DNA from: Photobacterium pectinilyticum
GTDB lineage: Bacteria > Pseudomonadota > Gammaproteobacteria > Enterobacterales > Vibrionaceae
Direction: 5' to 3'
Assembly (NCBI RefSeq): GCF_024357955.1
Contig: NZ_JANEYT010000009.1
Span: 1 to 64,000 of the forward strand
Length of the DNA stretch: 64,000 bases
This document shows positions 48,666 through 58,451 of this stretch, piece by piece. The position numbers were made by a program, and so were the translations under genes. How positions within the stretch are numbered: position 1 is the first letter of the stretch; each line of letters opens with the position of its first letter. The notes under the pieces were generated by a model. It ran no database searches. It had not been told where the DNA came from and saw only the letters and a program-made list of their open reading frames with translations.

Positions 48666-48793
48666 TGATCATGCTTTCTAACTCTTGATGATCATGTTTG
48701 CAGATTGATGATGATCATACTTCCAACCTCATGATGATCATCGTTTCTATTACTTGTTGATCATATTTCCAGAACAGCCATGATCATGCTTTC
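48666..48793 (+). repeat. six-iteron RctB array
   Basis: TGATCAT starts at 48666, 48689, 48712, 48735, 48758 and 48781, that is every 23 bases without exception, each followed by a TTTC/TTCC-like tail (for example TGATCATGCTTTC, TGATCATATTTCC). All are in the same orientation and each contains a GATC methylation site, as expected for methylation-dependent RctB binding. Confidence 0.92.
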
Positions 48794-48850
48794 GAAGTGG
48801 TCGCTTTTTATATCTTTAAGTTTCAATGCCTTACGCGCTTATTAACGTCC

Positions 48851-48955
48851 AGATCATAAGATCATATAATCAATAAGATCAAAATAAACAATAAGATCAA
48901 TTTAAAAAAAGCCAATAAAAGATCTTTCTTTCTTGTCATATTTCTATTAATCTTT
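48851..48955 (+). other. AT-rich unwinding region with ATCA repeats
   Basis: Between the iterons and rctB, AGATCA/AATCA motifs recur (AGATCATAAGATCATATAAT, then AATAAGATCAAAAT and AATAAGATCAATTT), followed by A/T runs. It is the likely duplex-opening element; ATCA repeats on one strand are the type bound by RctB in V. cholerae. Confidence 0.75.
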
Positions 48956-48989
48956 CACGGAAAAATGGTGCATCTACGGCTAATGACAA

Positions 48990-50990
48990 ATGAATTCCGC
49001 GCTTTCATCAAAGAATAACAACCCTGAGAAGGTATTGATCCTCGCTCCACGATCCCACAAAGATGGGCATTTGTTCTCGATCCCGGCAAACTTAATTGAT
49101 TGGCTTCCACAGTACCAACACTTCAAAGGTGTCACTAAAAGCATTATCGAGTTACTTAACTTGATTTCGCTACGCGGCTTATCCACTCATGATGGTATGG
49201 TATCAACCACAGAGTTGGTTGAAGCAACGGAAGGACACTTGACCCGGGCGGCGATCCAGCAACGCTTAAGAGCGGCGGTTAATATCGGTTTGTTCAAACA
49301 ACAACCCGTAAGATTCGAAGAAGGGCTTGCGGGTAAAACCATGTTGCATCATTTCATCAACCCGGCCATGTTGATCTCACAGCTTGGTACTGGAAGCTTG
49401 AATTCAGAGCAATCCAAAGCGAAAGAAAAACAAAAACGTTCAAAAGCATTGGCACAAAACCATGTAAACCGCCAATTGCTTAGTGAGCACGGATTGGGTA
49501 CACCGCCAAGCATGCTAGACGAAGCTGATCAGATTGTGATCTCTCCCACCAGCTGGGCGGGTATCATCGACCAAGCGCTGGCCCCACCTCGTACCAAAAA
49601 GAGTTATCAGAAATCCATGGTGGCGATCAGTGGCACCAAGGCAATCATTGAAACACGATCATCGAAATCGATCATGACAGTTGATGATCTGATGACGTTG
49701 TTTGCCTTGTTCACCCTGACGGTGCAATACCACGATCATCACATTGCTGATTATGAAATTCAATCGCGCAGCATGGGTAACAAAACCCCAGTATATATCA
49801 CGGATATTCTTGCTCTGAGGGGCAAGAAGGACAGTGGGCCGGCTCGTGACTCTATTCGCGAAAGTATTGATCGCATTGAATTTACAGATTTCCAACTGCA
49901 TGAGCTGACCGGTCGCTGGATGAGCGAGAATATGCCGGAAGGGTTCAAGAGTGACCGTTTCCGTTTCCTGGCCCGAACCATCACCGCATCCGAAGAAGCA
50001 CCGACGGAAGGGGATGATGGTGAGATCAGGATCAAGCCGAATTTGTATATTTTGGTGTGGGAGCCATCATTCTTCGATGAGTTACTGACCCGGGATTATT
50101 TCTTTCTGTTCCCACCAGAGATCCTGCGCCAGCATACCTTGGTTTTCCAGCTGTATTCGTTCTTCCGAAGCCGGATGTCACGTCGCTACACTGACTCGAT
50201 GATGCTGAGTGAGTTGAACCAAAAACTGGCTCGCAACATTGAATGGCGCCGTTTTTCAACTGACTTGATCCGCGAGCTGAGCAAACTGGCCGAAGAGAAG
50301 ATCACAAATCAGGTCTTTGCGGTTAATTTGTGGGGTTATCACTTGACGATCACACCGCACGAGGAAGGCAAGCGTTATTGCGATTACCAGATCGATATCC
50401 GTTGTGATGTCGATGAAGTGATCCGTTTCTCGCGGGCGAAAACGACCAACGAAGGCAAGCGCACCATGGCACCGACGATGCCTAACCCGCTGCGCAATGA
50501 AATTTTGCCTAAGAAAGAGCTTGATCAGCTTTCCGAGATCATTGATGGTGAATTTGAACCTATCCAGCGCAAAGAAAGCCGTCCGAAGGGACGTTTAGGG
50601 CGCCGTGTGAAGCTTCGCAAACACTTGGTTGAAATCAATGCGGATGAATTGACCATTACCTTGTCCAAGTATACTTCCTCAGAAGCTCTACAGCGCAGTA
50701 TAACGGCGTTATCGGCAATGAGTGGACACTCAGTTGCCTCTATCAGTGAAGAGTGCCACAGCTTGCTGGAGAAGCTCGATTGGCTTCGGGTGGGGGGGGA
50801 TGTCGTTCCTTACGAAACCCTGAGCAAAACTATTGAGTTATACAATGGCCAACACGACCAAGGCCATTTGTCGATTGAACGGCTTATTTCTGGCCTGGCT
50901 GTAAGGCGCAAAGTCTGTAAGTTGGTCTATGAAGGGCACGTTAATGATCAGGTAATGCATGCGCTGAGCGATATTGCCAGCGGTCGCTAA
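48990..50990 (+). CDS. rctB: chromosome II replication initiator RctB
   Basis: Vibrionaceae-specific initiator of 666 residues that binds origin iterons and opens oriCII. Family-diagnostic stretches include YQHFKGVTKSIIELLNLISLRG, LTRAAIQQRLRAAVNIGLFKQ, APPRTKKSYQKSMVAISGT, DLMTLFALFTLTVQYHDHH, RGKKDSGPARDSIRESIDRIE, ELTGRWMSENMPEGFKSDRFRF and GRLGRRVKLRKHLVEINADE. The four-domain plan includes winged-helix regions for DNA and dimerisation parts. The first ~12 residues are variable. The ATG at 48990 has no strong ribosome site. A terminator follows the stop. Confidence 0.97.
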   Translation: MNSALSSKNNNPEKVLILAPRSHKDGHLFSIPANLIDWLPQYQHFKGVTKSIIELLNLISLRGLSTHDGMVSTTELVEATEGHLTRAAIQQRLRAAVNIGLFKQQPVRFEEGLAGKTMLHHFINPAMLISQLGTGSLNSEQSKAKEKQKRSKALAQNHVNRQLLSEHGLGTPPSMLDEADQIVISPTSWAGIIDQALAPPRTKKSYQKSMVAISGTKAIIETRSSKSIMTVDDLMTLFALFTLTVQYHDHHIADYEIQSRSMGNKTPVYITDILALRGKKDSGPARDSIRESIDRIEFTDFQLHELTGRWMSENMPEGFKSDRFRFLARTITASEEAPTEGDDGEIRIKPNLYILVWEPSFFDELLTRDYFFLFPPEILRQHTLVFQLYSFFRSRMSRRYTDSMMLSELNQKLARNIEWRRFSTDLIRELSKLAEEKITNQVFAVNLWGYHLTITPHEEGKRYCDYQIDIRCDVDEVIRFSRAKTTNEGKRTMAPTMPNPLRNEILPKKELDQLSEIIDGEFEPIQRKESRPKGRLGRRVKLRKHLVEINADELTITLSKYTSSEALQRSITALSAMSGHSVASISEECHSLLEKLDWLRVGGDVVPYETLSKTIELYNGQHDQGHLSIERLISGLAVRRKVCKLVYEGHVNDQVMHALSDIASGR

Positions 50991-51008
50991 GTTCTCGTCA
51001 TGAATCAT

Positions 51009-51047
51009 AAAAAAATCCGGTCAGTGAGGAACTGACCGGATTTTTTT
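51009..51047. terminator. terminator after rctB
   Basis: A7-ATCCGGTCAGT type stem (51009-51025) / ACTGACCGGAT-T7 (51031-51047), 5-base loop; usable on both strands. Confidence 0.93.
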
Positions 51048-51108
51048 ATGCCTGTTGTTCAGCTAACTGGGTATATTATTGCTATTAGTTCCAGTTATAG
51101 GATGTGTC

Positions 51109-53391
51109 ATGGAGTGGCGGAAAATGTGTCGGCGCTGGCTGGGCGGCTTTTGGCTCGGGATCTTCGGTGTTGTTTTGGGGAGCTTCAGTGCTGTGGCGAC
51201 AGAGTCTCGACCGCAGATCGGCGTGGTACTGAGTGGCGGTGGAGCCAAAGGGGCTGCCCACATTGGGGTACTGGCGGTACTGGAGGAGAACCGGATCCCG
51301 GTTGATGTGATCACCGGTACCAGTATGGGCGCCTATGTGGGGGGCATGTATGCCATGGGCCTGTCTGCCCGAGAAGTGCAGCAAAAAACGATGGTTGCTG
51401 ATTGGCAGAGCGGTTACAACGATCGGGTTGGTCGTAATGATTTGGAATTGCGCCGCAAACAGCAAAATGACAATTATCAAATCTATACCGACATCGGTAT
51501 TGATCTTCAAGGTAACTACCAATCCAAACCCGGTGCCTTCCAAGGGCAGGGCATGGCCATTTTGCTTGGCCGCCTAACCGACAATCTCCCCGCACTCGAT
51601 AGTTTTGACGATTTGGCGATACCTTACCGGGCTGTGGCAACGGACATCGTTCATGTCCAGCCTGTGGTGCTTGAAAGTGGGCACCTGGCAACGGCGATGC
51701 AGGCTTCGATGACAGTACCGGGTGCCCTTCAACCGGTGCGAATAGACAATCAGATATTGGTGGATGGTGGCATCGTCAACAATATGCCTGTTGATGCAGC
51801 TCAGGCGTTGGGCGCTGACGTGATCATTGCGGTTGATCTGCGTGATGCGCTGTTTGGTGAGCAAGATCTCAATAGTGCATTCAATATTATCGGCCAGCTC
51901 ACTACTTTCATGACCAATACCAGTTCTGACCAACAAATGGCGCTGATGGATGAGGGGGATGTTTATCTCCAGCCGGATGTCTCTTTCATGCTGGCACCGG
52001 ATTTCGATAAAATGGATCAGGCTTATGTTGCCGGCCGTAAGATAGCATTGAATGCACTGCCGCAGCTCAAACGCTATCAGTTGCCAGAGCAAGACTACGA
52101 GGCCTATGTGCGTGCAAAGCTCGATCGTCGTTCACAGGTATTGGCCAGCCCGGCCTACTATATCGATCGGATCGAGGTGAACAACCATACCTCACGCTCT
52201 GATTTGGCGCTGCTCGAAGTGATGGATCTCAAGGCTGATCGGGTGATCACCAACGAAGAGATGGACGAAGCGGTAAAAAAACTCAATCGACAAGATATCT
52301 TCGAGCGTGTCACCTATCAAATAGAGCAGAAGGATGATGAAAGCACCTTGGTGATGGATGTCCGTGAGAAATCCTGGGGCCCGGGCTACCTTAACCTGAA
52401 GTTTGCTTTTGAGGATGACTTTGCCAACCGCTCAGATTTTGCCTTCGGTACCCAGTATATCTACACCAACCTGACTGATAAGGGCGGCGAGTGGCAGTTC
52501 GAATGGCTGCTGGGGAGCTGGAAGAAAATTGATACCAGCTTCTACTTTCCACTCGATTACCAAAAGAACACCTATACCTCGTTTGGTGTCAACTGGAACC
52601 GCGAAGTGCGTGAATTTATTTTGTCGGACGAACAAGCGGACATGATTGGCCGAGATCCTGGTACGGATGTCGAGACTGAGTACAGTGTTTTCAATGGCTA
52701 TGCCGAGCTGGGGTGGAACCTGCAACCATGGAGTTCGCTGGCGGTGGGCTACCGTGGTGGTGTCGGTGAGGTCAGTGAAATCAATACCACTAATTATCAG
52801 GATTATTCGGCCCACGGCCCCTTTGTGTCTTTTGTTTATGATGATCTGGACAGCCTGTTCTTCCCACGCGAAGGTTTTATGCTCCATACCGAAGTGGGGC
52901 TTGGCTTGAGCCGCAGTTCGTTTAACGATGAAGAAACAGTATCGAGCGACAGTGCCTACGCACAAGTGAAATTACTCAAACCGTTTAGCTATGAAAGGCA
53001 TAGCTTGATCGCGACCATGCAGGCGGGTGGCTATGATGGCGACGATCTCTTGCCGGTTTATGTGCAGGATCTGGGGGGACTGTTCAATCTGTCGGGTTAC
53101 CACCGCTACGAGCTTAACGGCCGATATAAGCTTTTTGGGGCGTTAATGTATAGCTACCGGTTGCTGGATAATAATTTTGGTGCCGTGTCGATTCCGGTAT
53201 ATATCGGTGGTTCGTTGGAGCAAGGCGGTGTTTGGGATGATAAGTCGGACATTGATTTTGGCTCCAGCTTAGCGGCTGGAAGCCTGTTCTTGGGGTTAGA
53301 TACCCCTATAGGACCGGTATACCTTGCTTATGGTATGGCAGAAGGAGGGCAAAATTCCTTCTACCTATCGCTGGGTACAACATTCGATTAG
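51109..53391 (+). CDS. patatin-like phospholipase with outer-membrane barrel
   Basis: Secreted/outer-membrane lipase of 760 residues, PlpD-like. A signal-like N-terminus (residues ~1-30) leads to the patatin domain: oxyanion loop LSGGGAKGAAHIGVL, nucleophile Ser72 in GTSMG, catalytic Asp219 in VDGGIVNN. Then a single POTRA-like domain (~345-420) and a BamA/Omp85-type barrel (~420-760) follow, with the final strand FYLSLGTTFD. This architecture corresponds to type Vd secretion, in which the barrel carries its own passenger outward. The ATG at 51109 has AGGA seven bases upstream. Single-gene unit right of rctB. Confidence 0.88.
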   Translation: MEWRKMCRRWLGGFWLGIFGVVLGSFSAVATESRPQIGVVLSGGGAKGAAHIGVLAVLEENRIPVDVITGTSMGAYVGGMYAMGLSAREVQQKTMVADWQSGYNDRVGRNDLELRRKQQNDNYQIYTDIGIDLQGNYQSKPGAFQGQGMAILLGRLTDNLPALDSFDDLAIPYRAVATDIVHVQPVVLESGHLATAMQASMTVPGALQPVRIDNQILVDGGIVNNMPVDAAQALGADVIIAVDLRDALFGEQDLNSAFNIIGQLTTFMTNTSSDQQMALMDEGDVYLQPDVSFMLAPDFDKMDQAYVAGRKIALNALPQLKRYQLPEQDYEAYVRAKLDRRSQVLASPAYYIDRIEVNNHTSRSDLALLEVMDLKADRVITNEEMDEAVKKLNRQDIFERVTYQIEQKDDESTLVMDVREKSWGPGYLNLKFAFEDDFANRSDFAFGTQYIYTNLTDKGGEWQFEWLLGSWKKIDTSFYFPLDYQKNTYTSFGVNWNREVREFILSDEQADMIGRDPGTDVETEYSVFNGYAELGWNLQPWSSLAVGYRGGVGEVSEINTTNYQDYSAHGPFVSFVYDDLDSLFFPREGFMLHTEVGLGLSRSSFNDEETVSSDSAYAQVKLLKPFSYERHSLIATMQAGGYDGDDLLPVYVQDLGGLFNLSGYHRYELNGRYKLFGALMYSYRLLDNNFGAVSIPVYIGGSLEQGGVWDDKSDIDFGSSLAAGSLFLGLDTPIGPVYLAYGMAEGGQNSFYLSLGTTFD

Positions 53392-53787
53392 TCATTTCGC
53401 AGTGTTTATCGTCGGTTGGAGGATAGCAGCGTGGAGGTTGCTTCCTGATTTGACAGGGAGTCACAGGGTCGTTTCATTAAAGTTGGAACCGTCACCTCAA
53501 AGGCAATCATTGCTTTGTTATTCCTGACATTTTATTGACAATATGCCTCAGAGCTGAGGCAAAATACTCTACGGATATAACCTTTGTCCCTTTCGATGAG
53601 TTAGGTTTTCACCGGTATGGATACTAGGTTGACCTAGTCACCCTCTCGAAATGCAATATATGAGTTATTTTGCGAGCCATCGACCGGCTCGCTTTTTTTT
53701 ATCTGCAACAAATAACCCACCAGCTTCTCCCTTTCTATACTTGATTATATCAGCTGTAATTTTCCCATTCCCTCAGAAGGATACTGC
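53392..53787. other. intergenic region before the RND operon
   Basis: 396 bases without a protein gene. TTGACA (53535-53540) is followed by an 18-base palindrome TGCCTCAGAGCTGAGGCA (53544-53561), TATAAC (53576-53581) and a strong terminator. Confidence 0.5.
53588..53700 (+). ncRNA. candidate small RNA or attenuated leader
   Basis: A stretch of ~115 bases after a possible TATAAC -10 ends in a rho-independent terminator, GCGAGCC (53672-53678) / GGCTCGC (53686-53692) followed by eight T. No protein frame of note lies inside, and the terminator is 88 bases ahead of an RND operon, so it is either a free small RNA or an attenuator of that operon. The 5' end is a guess. Confidence 0.4.
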
Positions 53788-54864
53788 GTGCGTTTGAAAG
53801 GGACTCTGTTCAGTTTACTGCTCCTGGTTTTGCTGGTGGCGGGTATTGCCTATAAGGAATACTTGTCAGCTGGTGTGTCTGCCGTACGTTCAATGCCGAC
53901 GCCAACAGTGGTGGTGGCTGAGGTGCAAAAAAAGCTGGTCCGGCGGGAAGTGGAAGCGTTGGGAACCGTAAAGTCGCGTGAGTCGGTAGTGCTCACGGCC
54001 AAGGTGACTGAAAAAGTTGATAGGGTGCTGTTTGAAGATGGCCAGTCTATTTCAGCTGGCCAGTTACTGGTTACCCTGCATGCTGACGAGCAGCAAGCCA
54101 AGGTACGGGCTGCCAAGGCCAACCTCAAAGAGCAGCATCGTGAATATCAGCGAATTGAAGGGTTGGTCAAGCGCAATACCATTGCCCGCTCTGAGCTGGA
54201 TGCCATCTATACCGATATCGAAGTCGCCAAGGCGGTGTTGGCCCAGATTGAGGCCGAGTTGGCAGCGAGGTATATTCATGCGCCGTTTTCAGGTGTATTG
54301 GGCTTTCGACAGATCAGCCCCGGCGCCTTGGTGACACCGGGAGCGGTGATCACCACCCTTGATGATATTGCTACAGTAAAACTCGACTTTTCTATTCCCG
54401 AGGCGTTTCTCGGTTTGGTAGCCCAAGGTGCAGTGATCGAGGCCAGCGCTGCAGCGTATCCTGATGAAATATTCCGTGGTCAGGTTGCCAGTATTGGTAG
54501 TCGGATCAACCCGCAGACCCGTGCAATGGTGGTACGGGCTGATATTGCCAACCGTGATTTACGGTTACGCCCCGGCATGCTGATGACCCTGTCCTTGATT
54601 GTCGGTGAACATCAAGGGTTGATGGTGCCGGAAGAAGCCTTGGTCCCCCGCCAGCAGCAACATTTCTTGTTTGTGGTTGGGGCGGAGGGCATTGTTGAGC
54701 AGCGCGAAGTCGAGCTGGGTTTCCGTCGTCGGGGCGAGGCTGAAGTGCTGTTAGGCATAGAGGAAGGTGAGCGGGTGATCACCCGGGGAATCCAACGGAT
54801 CAGGCCGGGGCAGAAAGTGGAAGTCCGCGAGCAAGAGCGCTTTACCTTCAGGGAGGCTGGCTGA
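53788..54864 (+). CDS. RND efflux periplasmic adaptor
   Basis: Membrane fusion protein of 358 residues. An N-terminal anchor (LFSLLLLVLLVAGIAYKEY), a lipoyl half (GTVKSRESVVLTAKVTEKV), a short alpha-hairpin (~95-150), second lipoyl half (YIHAPFSGVLGFRQISPGALV), a beta-barrel domain and a membrane-proximal domain are in the usual order. The GTG at 53788 has AAGGA seven bases upstream. The stop overlaps the pump start by one base (TGATG). No TolC-like gene is linked; the chromosomal TolC probably serves. Confidence 0.9.
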   Translation: MRLKGTLFSLLLLVLLVAGIAYKEYLSAGVSAVRSMPTPTVVVAEVQKKLVRREVEALGTVKSRESVVLTAKVTEKVDRVLFEDGQSISAGQLLVTLHADEQQAKVRAAKANLKEQHREYQRIEGLVKRNTIARSELDAIYTDIEVAKAVLAQIEAELAARYIHAPFSGVLGFRQISPGALVTPGAVITTLDDIATVKLDFSIPEAFLGLVAQGAVIEASAAAYPDEIFRGQVASIGSRINPQTRAMVVRADIANRDLRLRPGMLMTLSLIVGEHQGLMVPEEALVPRQQQHFLFVVGAEGIVEQREVELGFRRRGEAEVLLGIEEGERVITRGIQRIRPGQKVEVREQERFTFREAG

Positions 54865-57800
54865 TGTGGTTGTCGGATCTCTCGGTCACCCGTCCGGTAC
54901 TGGGCTCGGTGATCAGCCTGTTGTTGGTGGTGTTTGGTATGGTGGCGTTCGATCGGCTGCCATTGCGAGAGTATCCTGATATTGACCCGCCGGTTGTGAC
55001 AATTTCCACCAGCTATAGGGGCGCGTCGGCAGCTATAGTTGAAACGCGGATCACCCAATTGGTGGAAGATAGGATCGCCGGTATCGAAGGGATCCGCTCT
55101 ATTAGTTCAAGTAGCCGTGATGGTCGTTCCAGTGTGACTTTGGAGTTCTCAATTGGCCGTGATATCGACGCCGCAGCCAATGATGTTCGTGACCGTATTT
55201 CTGGTATTTTAAATAACTTACCCGATGAGTCCGACCCGCCTGAAGTACAGAAGGCAGCCGCGGGTTCGGAAGTGATCATGTGGCTTAACTTGGTCTCTGA
55301 TCGGATGGATACGCTGGCGCTGACAGATTATGCCAGCCGCTATTTGGTTGATCGCTTCTCGGTGATCGACGGAGTAGCAGGGATCCGCCTTGGCGGCGGC
55401 AAATCTTATGCCTTGAGGATCTGGATTGACCGCCAGAAATTGGCGGCAAGGGGCTTGACCGTCACGGATATCGAAGATGCCTTGAGGGACGATAATATCG
55501 AACTGCCTGCAGGTTCGGTGGAGTCACAGAGCCGGCAGTTTACGGTTCGTACCCAGCGCAGCTTTGTCGCCCCTGAAGATTTTGTTCGCTTGGTGATCGG
55601 TAGCGGTGATGATGGTTATTTGATCAGGCTTGGTGATGTCGCCAAGGTGGAACTGGCCGCCGAAGAAGAGCGGATCACCTTCCGTGGCAACACCCAGGAC
55701 ATGATTGGAATAGGGATCACCCGCCAGTCAAAAGCCAATACCTTGGATGTAGCCAAAGCGGCCAATGACTTGGTCGATCAGCTCAACTCGACCTTGCCGC
55801 CAGGTATGGAGATTAAACGCTCCTATGACTCCTCTGTGTTCATCCAGGCCTCGATAGACGAGGTGTACAAAACCCTGATGATCGCCCTCGGGTTGGTGGT
55901 GGTGGTGATATACCTTTTCCTTGGTAGTGTCCGTGCCATGCTGATCCCCGCCTTGACCTTGCCGGTCTCGTTGATTGGTGCCTTTACGGTGCTCTATGCC
56001 TTGGGTTTTACTCTTAACTTGTTGACTTTGTTGGCACTGATTTTGGCTATCGGTATCGTGGTTGATGATGCCATTGTGATGCTGGAAAACATTCACCGCC
56101 GTATCAGTAGCGGTGAGCCCCCGCTCAAAGCTGCGTATCTCGGAGCCAAGCAGGTTAGTTTTGCCATTATTGCCACGACTGTGGTGCTGGTGGCGGTCTT
56201 TCTGCCGATCGGCTTTCTCGAAGGGGATCTGGGTAAATTATTCCGTGAGTTCTCCATTGCCATCAGTGCGGCGGTAATACTGTCATCCTTGGTGGCGTTG
56301 ACGTTAAGCCCTATGATGGCCTCGAAATTGATGCGGCCAGTTGATAAGGAAAGCGGCTTGGTCAGGCTCAGTAGTCGTGCCATGGCCGCGCTAACGGCGA
56401 GCTACAAGGGTATGTTGGCCCATGCGATCAATCGCCCGCGCCGGGTTATTGTGGCCTTGGTACTGGTATTGGTTGTCTGTGGCTGGCTGCAACAGCGTCT
56501 TCCCTCTGAGTTTGCCCCGCGGGAGGACAGGGGGGCGATGTTCATCATCATCAATGGCCCGCAGGGGGCGAGCTTTGATTTTATCCAGCCTTATATGGAT
56601 GAGGTCGAGCACCGCTTGATGCCATTGGTGGAAGCTGGCGAGATCAAACGCTTGCTGATCCGTGCGCCGCGTGGATGGGGGCGGCTCGCTGATTTTTCCA
56701 ATGGCTTTGCGATTGTGGTGCTGGAGGATTGGGCCGAGCGCCGTCCGGCGGGGGCGATTATTGGTGATATCCGTCGGCGCTTGGGTGATTTGGCCGGGAT
56801 CACGGCTTTTCCGGTGATGCGTCAGCCGTTCGGTCGCGGGGTCGGTAAACCGGTACAGTTCGTATTGGGAGGCGGCAGCTATGAAGAGCTGGCCCAGTGG
56901 CGGGATATCATACTCGATGCGGCGGCTCGTAACCCCAAGATTGTCGGTCTGGATCATGACTACAAGGAAACCAAGCCACAGCTGAGGATCGTGATAGATC
57001 GCGATCGGGCTGGCGATCTCGGGGTGTCGTTAAAGACGATTGGCCAGACCCTCGAATCTATGCTCGGATCCCGTCAGGTAACAACTTATTCATGGCGCGG
57101 CGAAGAATACGATGTGGTCATCGAAGGCCAGCGCGAACGGCAAAATACCGCTGCCGACTTGGCCAATTTGTATGTCAGGGCTGAACAGGCCGAGGCATTG
57201 GTTCCGCTGTCGAGTCTCATCCGTGTTGATGAATACGCTGGCGCATCACAGTTAAACCGTTACAACCGGGTAAGGGCGATTACCCTCGAGGCTAATTTGG
57301 CTGACGGCTATACCTTGGGCGAAGCCCTTGGCTATCTTAATGGCTTGGTTGATGAGTTGCTGCCTGCTGATGCTGTGGTCAATTACAAAGGCGCGTCCAA
57401 AGACTATCAAGACTCCAGTACATCGATTGTGTTTATCTTTGCCTTGGCACTGGTTGTGGTCTTTTTGGTCCTCGCCGCGCAATTTGAGAGCTATATCCAT
57501 CCGTTGATTATTATGCTTACCGTGCCGCTAGCGACAATGGGGGCATTGCTCGGGCTCTACTTCACTGATCAGACCCTCAATATCTATTCGCAGATAGGCC
57601 TTATCATGCTGATTGGCTTGTCGGCCAAAAACGGGATCTTGATTGTTGAGTTCGCCAACCAGTTGCGCGATCAGGGGATGGCGTTTGATGAGGCCTTGCT
57701 TGAAGCTGCATCCGAACGCTTGCGGCCTATTTTGATGACAGCCATTACCACTATCGCTGGTGCGATCCCGTTGATTCTGGCGACGGGGGCAGGGGCTGAA

Positions 57801-57959
57801 AACCGTGTTGTCATCGGTATTGTTGTGTTGTGTGGTATCACGGTCGCCACTTTGTTTACCCTGATTGTGATCCCGGTGATGTACCGCTTGCTCGCTCGTC
57901 ATACCCTAAGTCCCGAGCATGTATCGCGGCAACTGGCACGGCAGATAGAAGACAGTTGA
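54864..57959 (+). CDS. RND multidrug efflux permease (HAE1 type)
   Basis: Proton-driven inner-membrane pump of 1031 residues with twelve helices and two large periplasmic loops. It starts MWLSDLSVTRPVLGSVISLLLVVFG. Conserved regions include GIVVDDAIVMLENIHRR in helix 4 (the paired aspartates of the proton relay), the helix-10 segment IGLSAKNGILIVEFANQLRD with Lys, and SERLRPILMTAITTIAGAIPL. Gene coupling with the adaptor supports a tripartite exporter of drugs, bile salts or dyes; the substrate is not predictable. Confidence 0.93.
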   Translation: MWLSDLSVTRPVLGSVISLLLVVFGMVAFDRLPLREYPDIDPPVVTISTSYRGASAAIVETRITQLVEDRIAGIEGIRSISSSSRDGRSSVTLEFSIGRDIDAAANDVRDRISGILNNLPDESDPPEVQKAAAGSEVIMWLNLVSDRMDTLALTDYASRYLVDRFSVIDGVAGIRLGGGKSYALRIWIDRQKLAARGLTVTDIEDALRDDNIELPAGSVESQSRQFTVRTQRSFVAPEDFVRLVIGSGDDGYLIRLGDVAKVELAAEEERITFRGNTQDMIGIGITRQSKANTLDVAKAANDLVDQLNSTLPPGMEIKRSYDSSVFIQASIDEVYKTLMIALGLVVVVIYLFLGSVRAMLIPALTLPVSLIGAFTVLYALGFTLNLLTLLALILAIGIVVDDAIVMLENIHRRISSGEPPLKAAYLGAKQVSFAIIATTVVLVAVFLPIGFLEGDLGKLFREFSIAISAAVILSSLVALTLSPMMASKLMRPVDKESGLVRLSSRAMAALTASYKGMLAHAINRPRRVIVALVLVLVVCGWLQQRLPSEFAPREDRGAMFIIINGPQGASFDFIQPYMDEVEHRLMPLVEAGEIKRLLIRAPRGWGRLADFSNGFAIVVLEDWAERRPAGAIIGDIRRRLGDLAGITAFPVMRQPFGRGVGKPVQFVLGGGSYEELAQWRDIILDAAARNPKIVGLDHDYKETKPQLRIVIDRDRAGDLGVSLKTIGQTLESMLGSRQVTTYSWRGEEYDVVIEGQRERQNTAADLANLYVRAEQAEALVPLSSLIRVDEYAGASQLNRYNRVRAITLEANLADGYTLGEALGYLNGLVDELLPADAVVNYKGASKDYQDSSTSIVFIFALALVVVFLVLAAQFESYIHPLIIMLTVPLATMGALLGLYFTDQTLNIYSQIGLIMLIGLSAKNGILIVEFANQLRDQGMAFDEALLEAASERLRPILMTAITTIAGAIPLILATGAGAENRVVIGIVVLCGITVATLFTLIVIPVMYRLLARHTLSPEHVSRQLARQIEDS

Positions 57960-58106
57960 AGTACGCTAGAATGTAGAAAAGGCATCGAATACATCAATAA
58001 AAGTGCGAATTATTACTGAATTTGCGGTGTCTACTACGACAATTTCCTGCCTTTCCGCTACTATCACGGCAGTAATCACGACAAGACTTAATCTGGTGAT
58101 AGTAAT

Positions 58107-58451
58107 ATGAAAATTTCTGTTGATGGCGGCTCATTCAAAGTTGCAATCGAAACTGAATTTGCAGGACTGATTGAAGAGTCTGCTGCTATTTATAACGAAA
58201 CCTTCGAGCAGGCGAAAACCAAAGACAAGACGATTTTGCGTTTCTTGCAAATCATCATTGAGCATCGCGACAGTGATGATGCGATTGGTTATGCCGTACT
58301 GGGTTTGCTGGGTTGGTACCACATCAACATCAATCCTGTTGAAGACCAAGATATTGAATTGAACCTGCCGAAAATCTTGCCGCACCTGATTAATCCGGCC
58401 GGCGATCTGACCGCAACAAGTGCCAGCGAAGGCAGTACCTTTCTGCATTGA
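58107..58451 (+). CDS. hypothetical protein (114 aa)
   Basis: Small, acidic, soluble protein without signal peptide or recognised motif (MKISVDGGSFKVAIETEFAG...). The central segment AIGYAVLGLLGWYHININP is moderately hydrophobic, and helices are likely around EQAKTKDKTILRFLQIIIEH. Its own upstream region and consistent coding quality support a real gene. Function unknown. Confidence 0.6.
   Translation: MKISVDGGSFKVAIETEFAGLIEESAAIYNETFEQAKTKDKTILRFLQIIIEHRDSDDAIGYAVLGLLGWYHININPVEDQDIELNLPKILPHLINPAGDLTATSASEGSTFLH

Larger units (their letters stand above)
47652..48989. other. oriCII: chromosome II replication origin (oriCII)
   Basis: 1.3 kb without a long coding frame between parA2 and rctB. 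It contains a parS2 site (47860-47874), five irregularly placed initiator-type sites (48117, 48154, 48211, 48405, 48544) that form the presumed negative-control part, a perfect DnaA box (48642-48650), an ordered six-iteron array (48666-48793) and an AT-rich segment up to rctB. This is the layout of vibrio oriCII. Confidence 0.92.
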
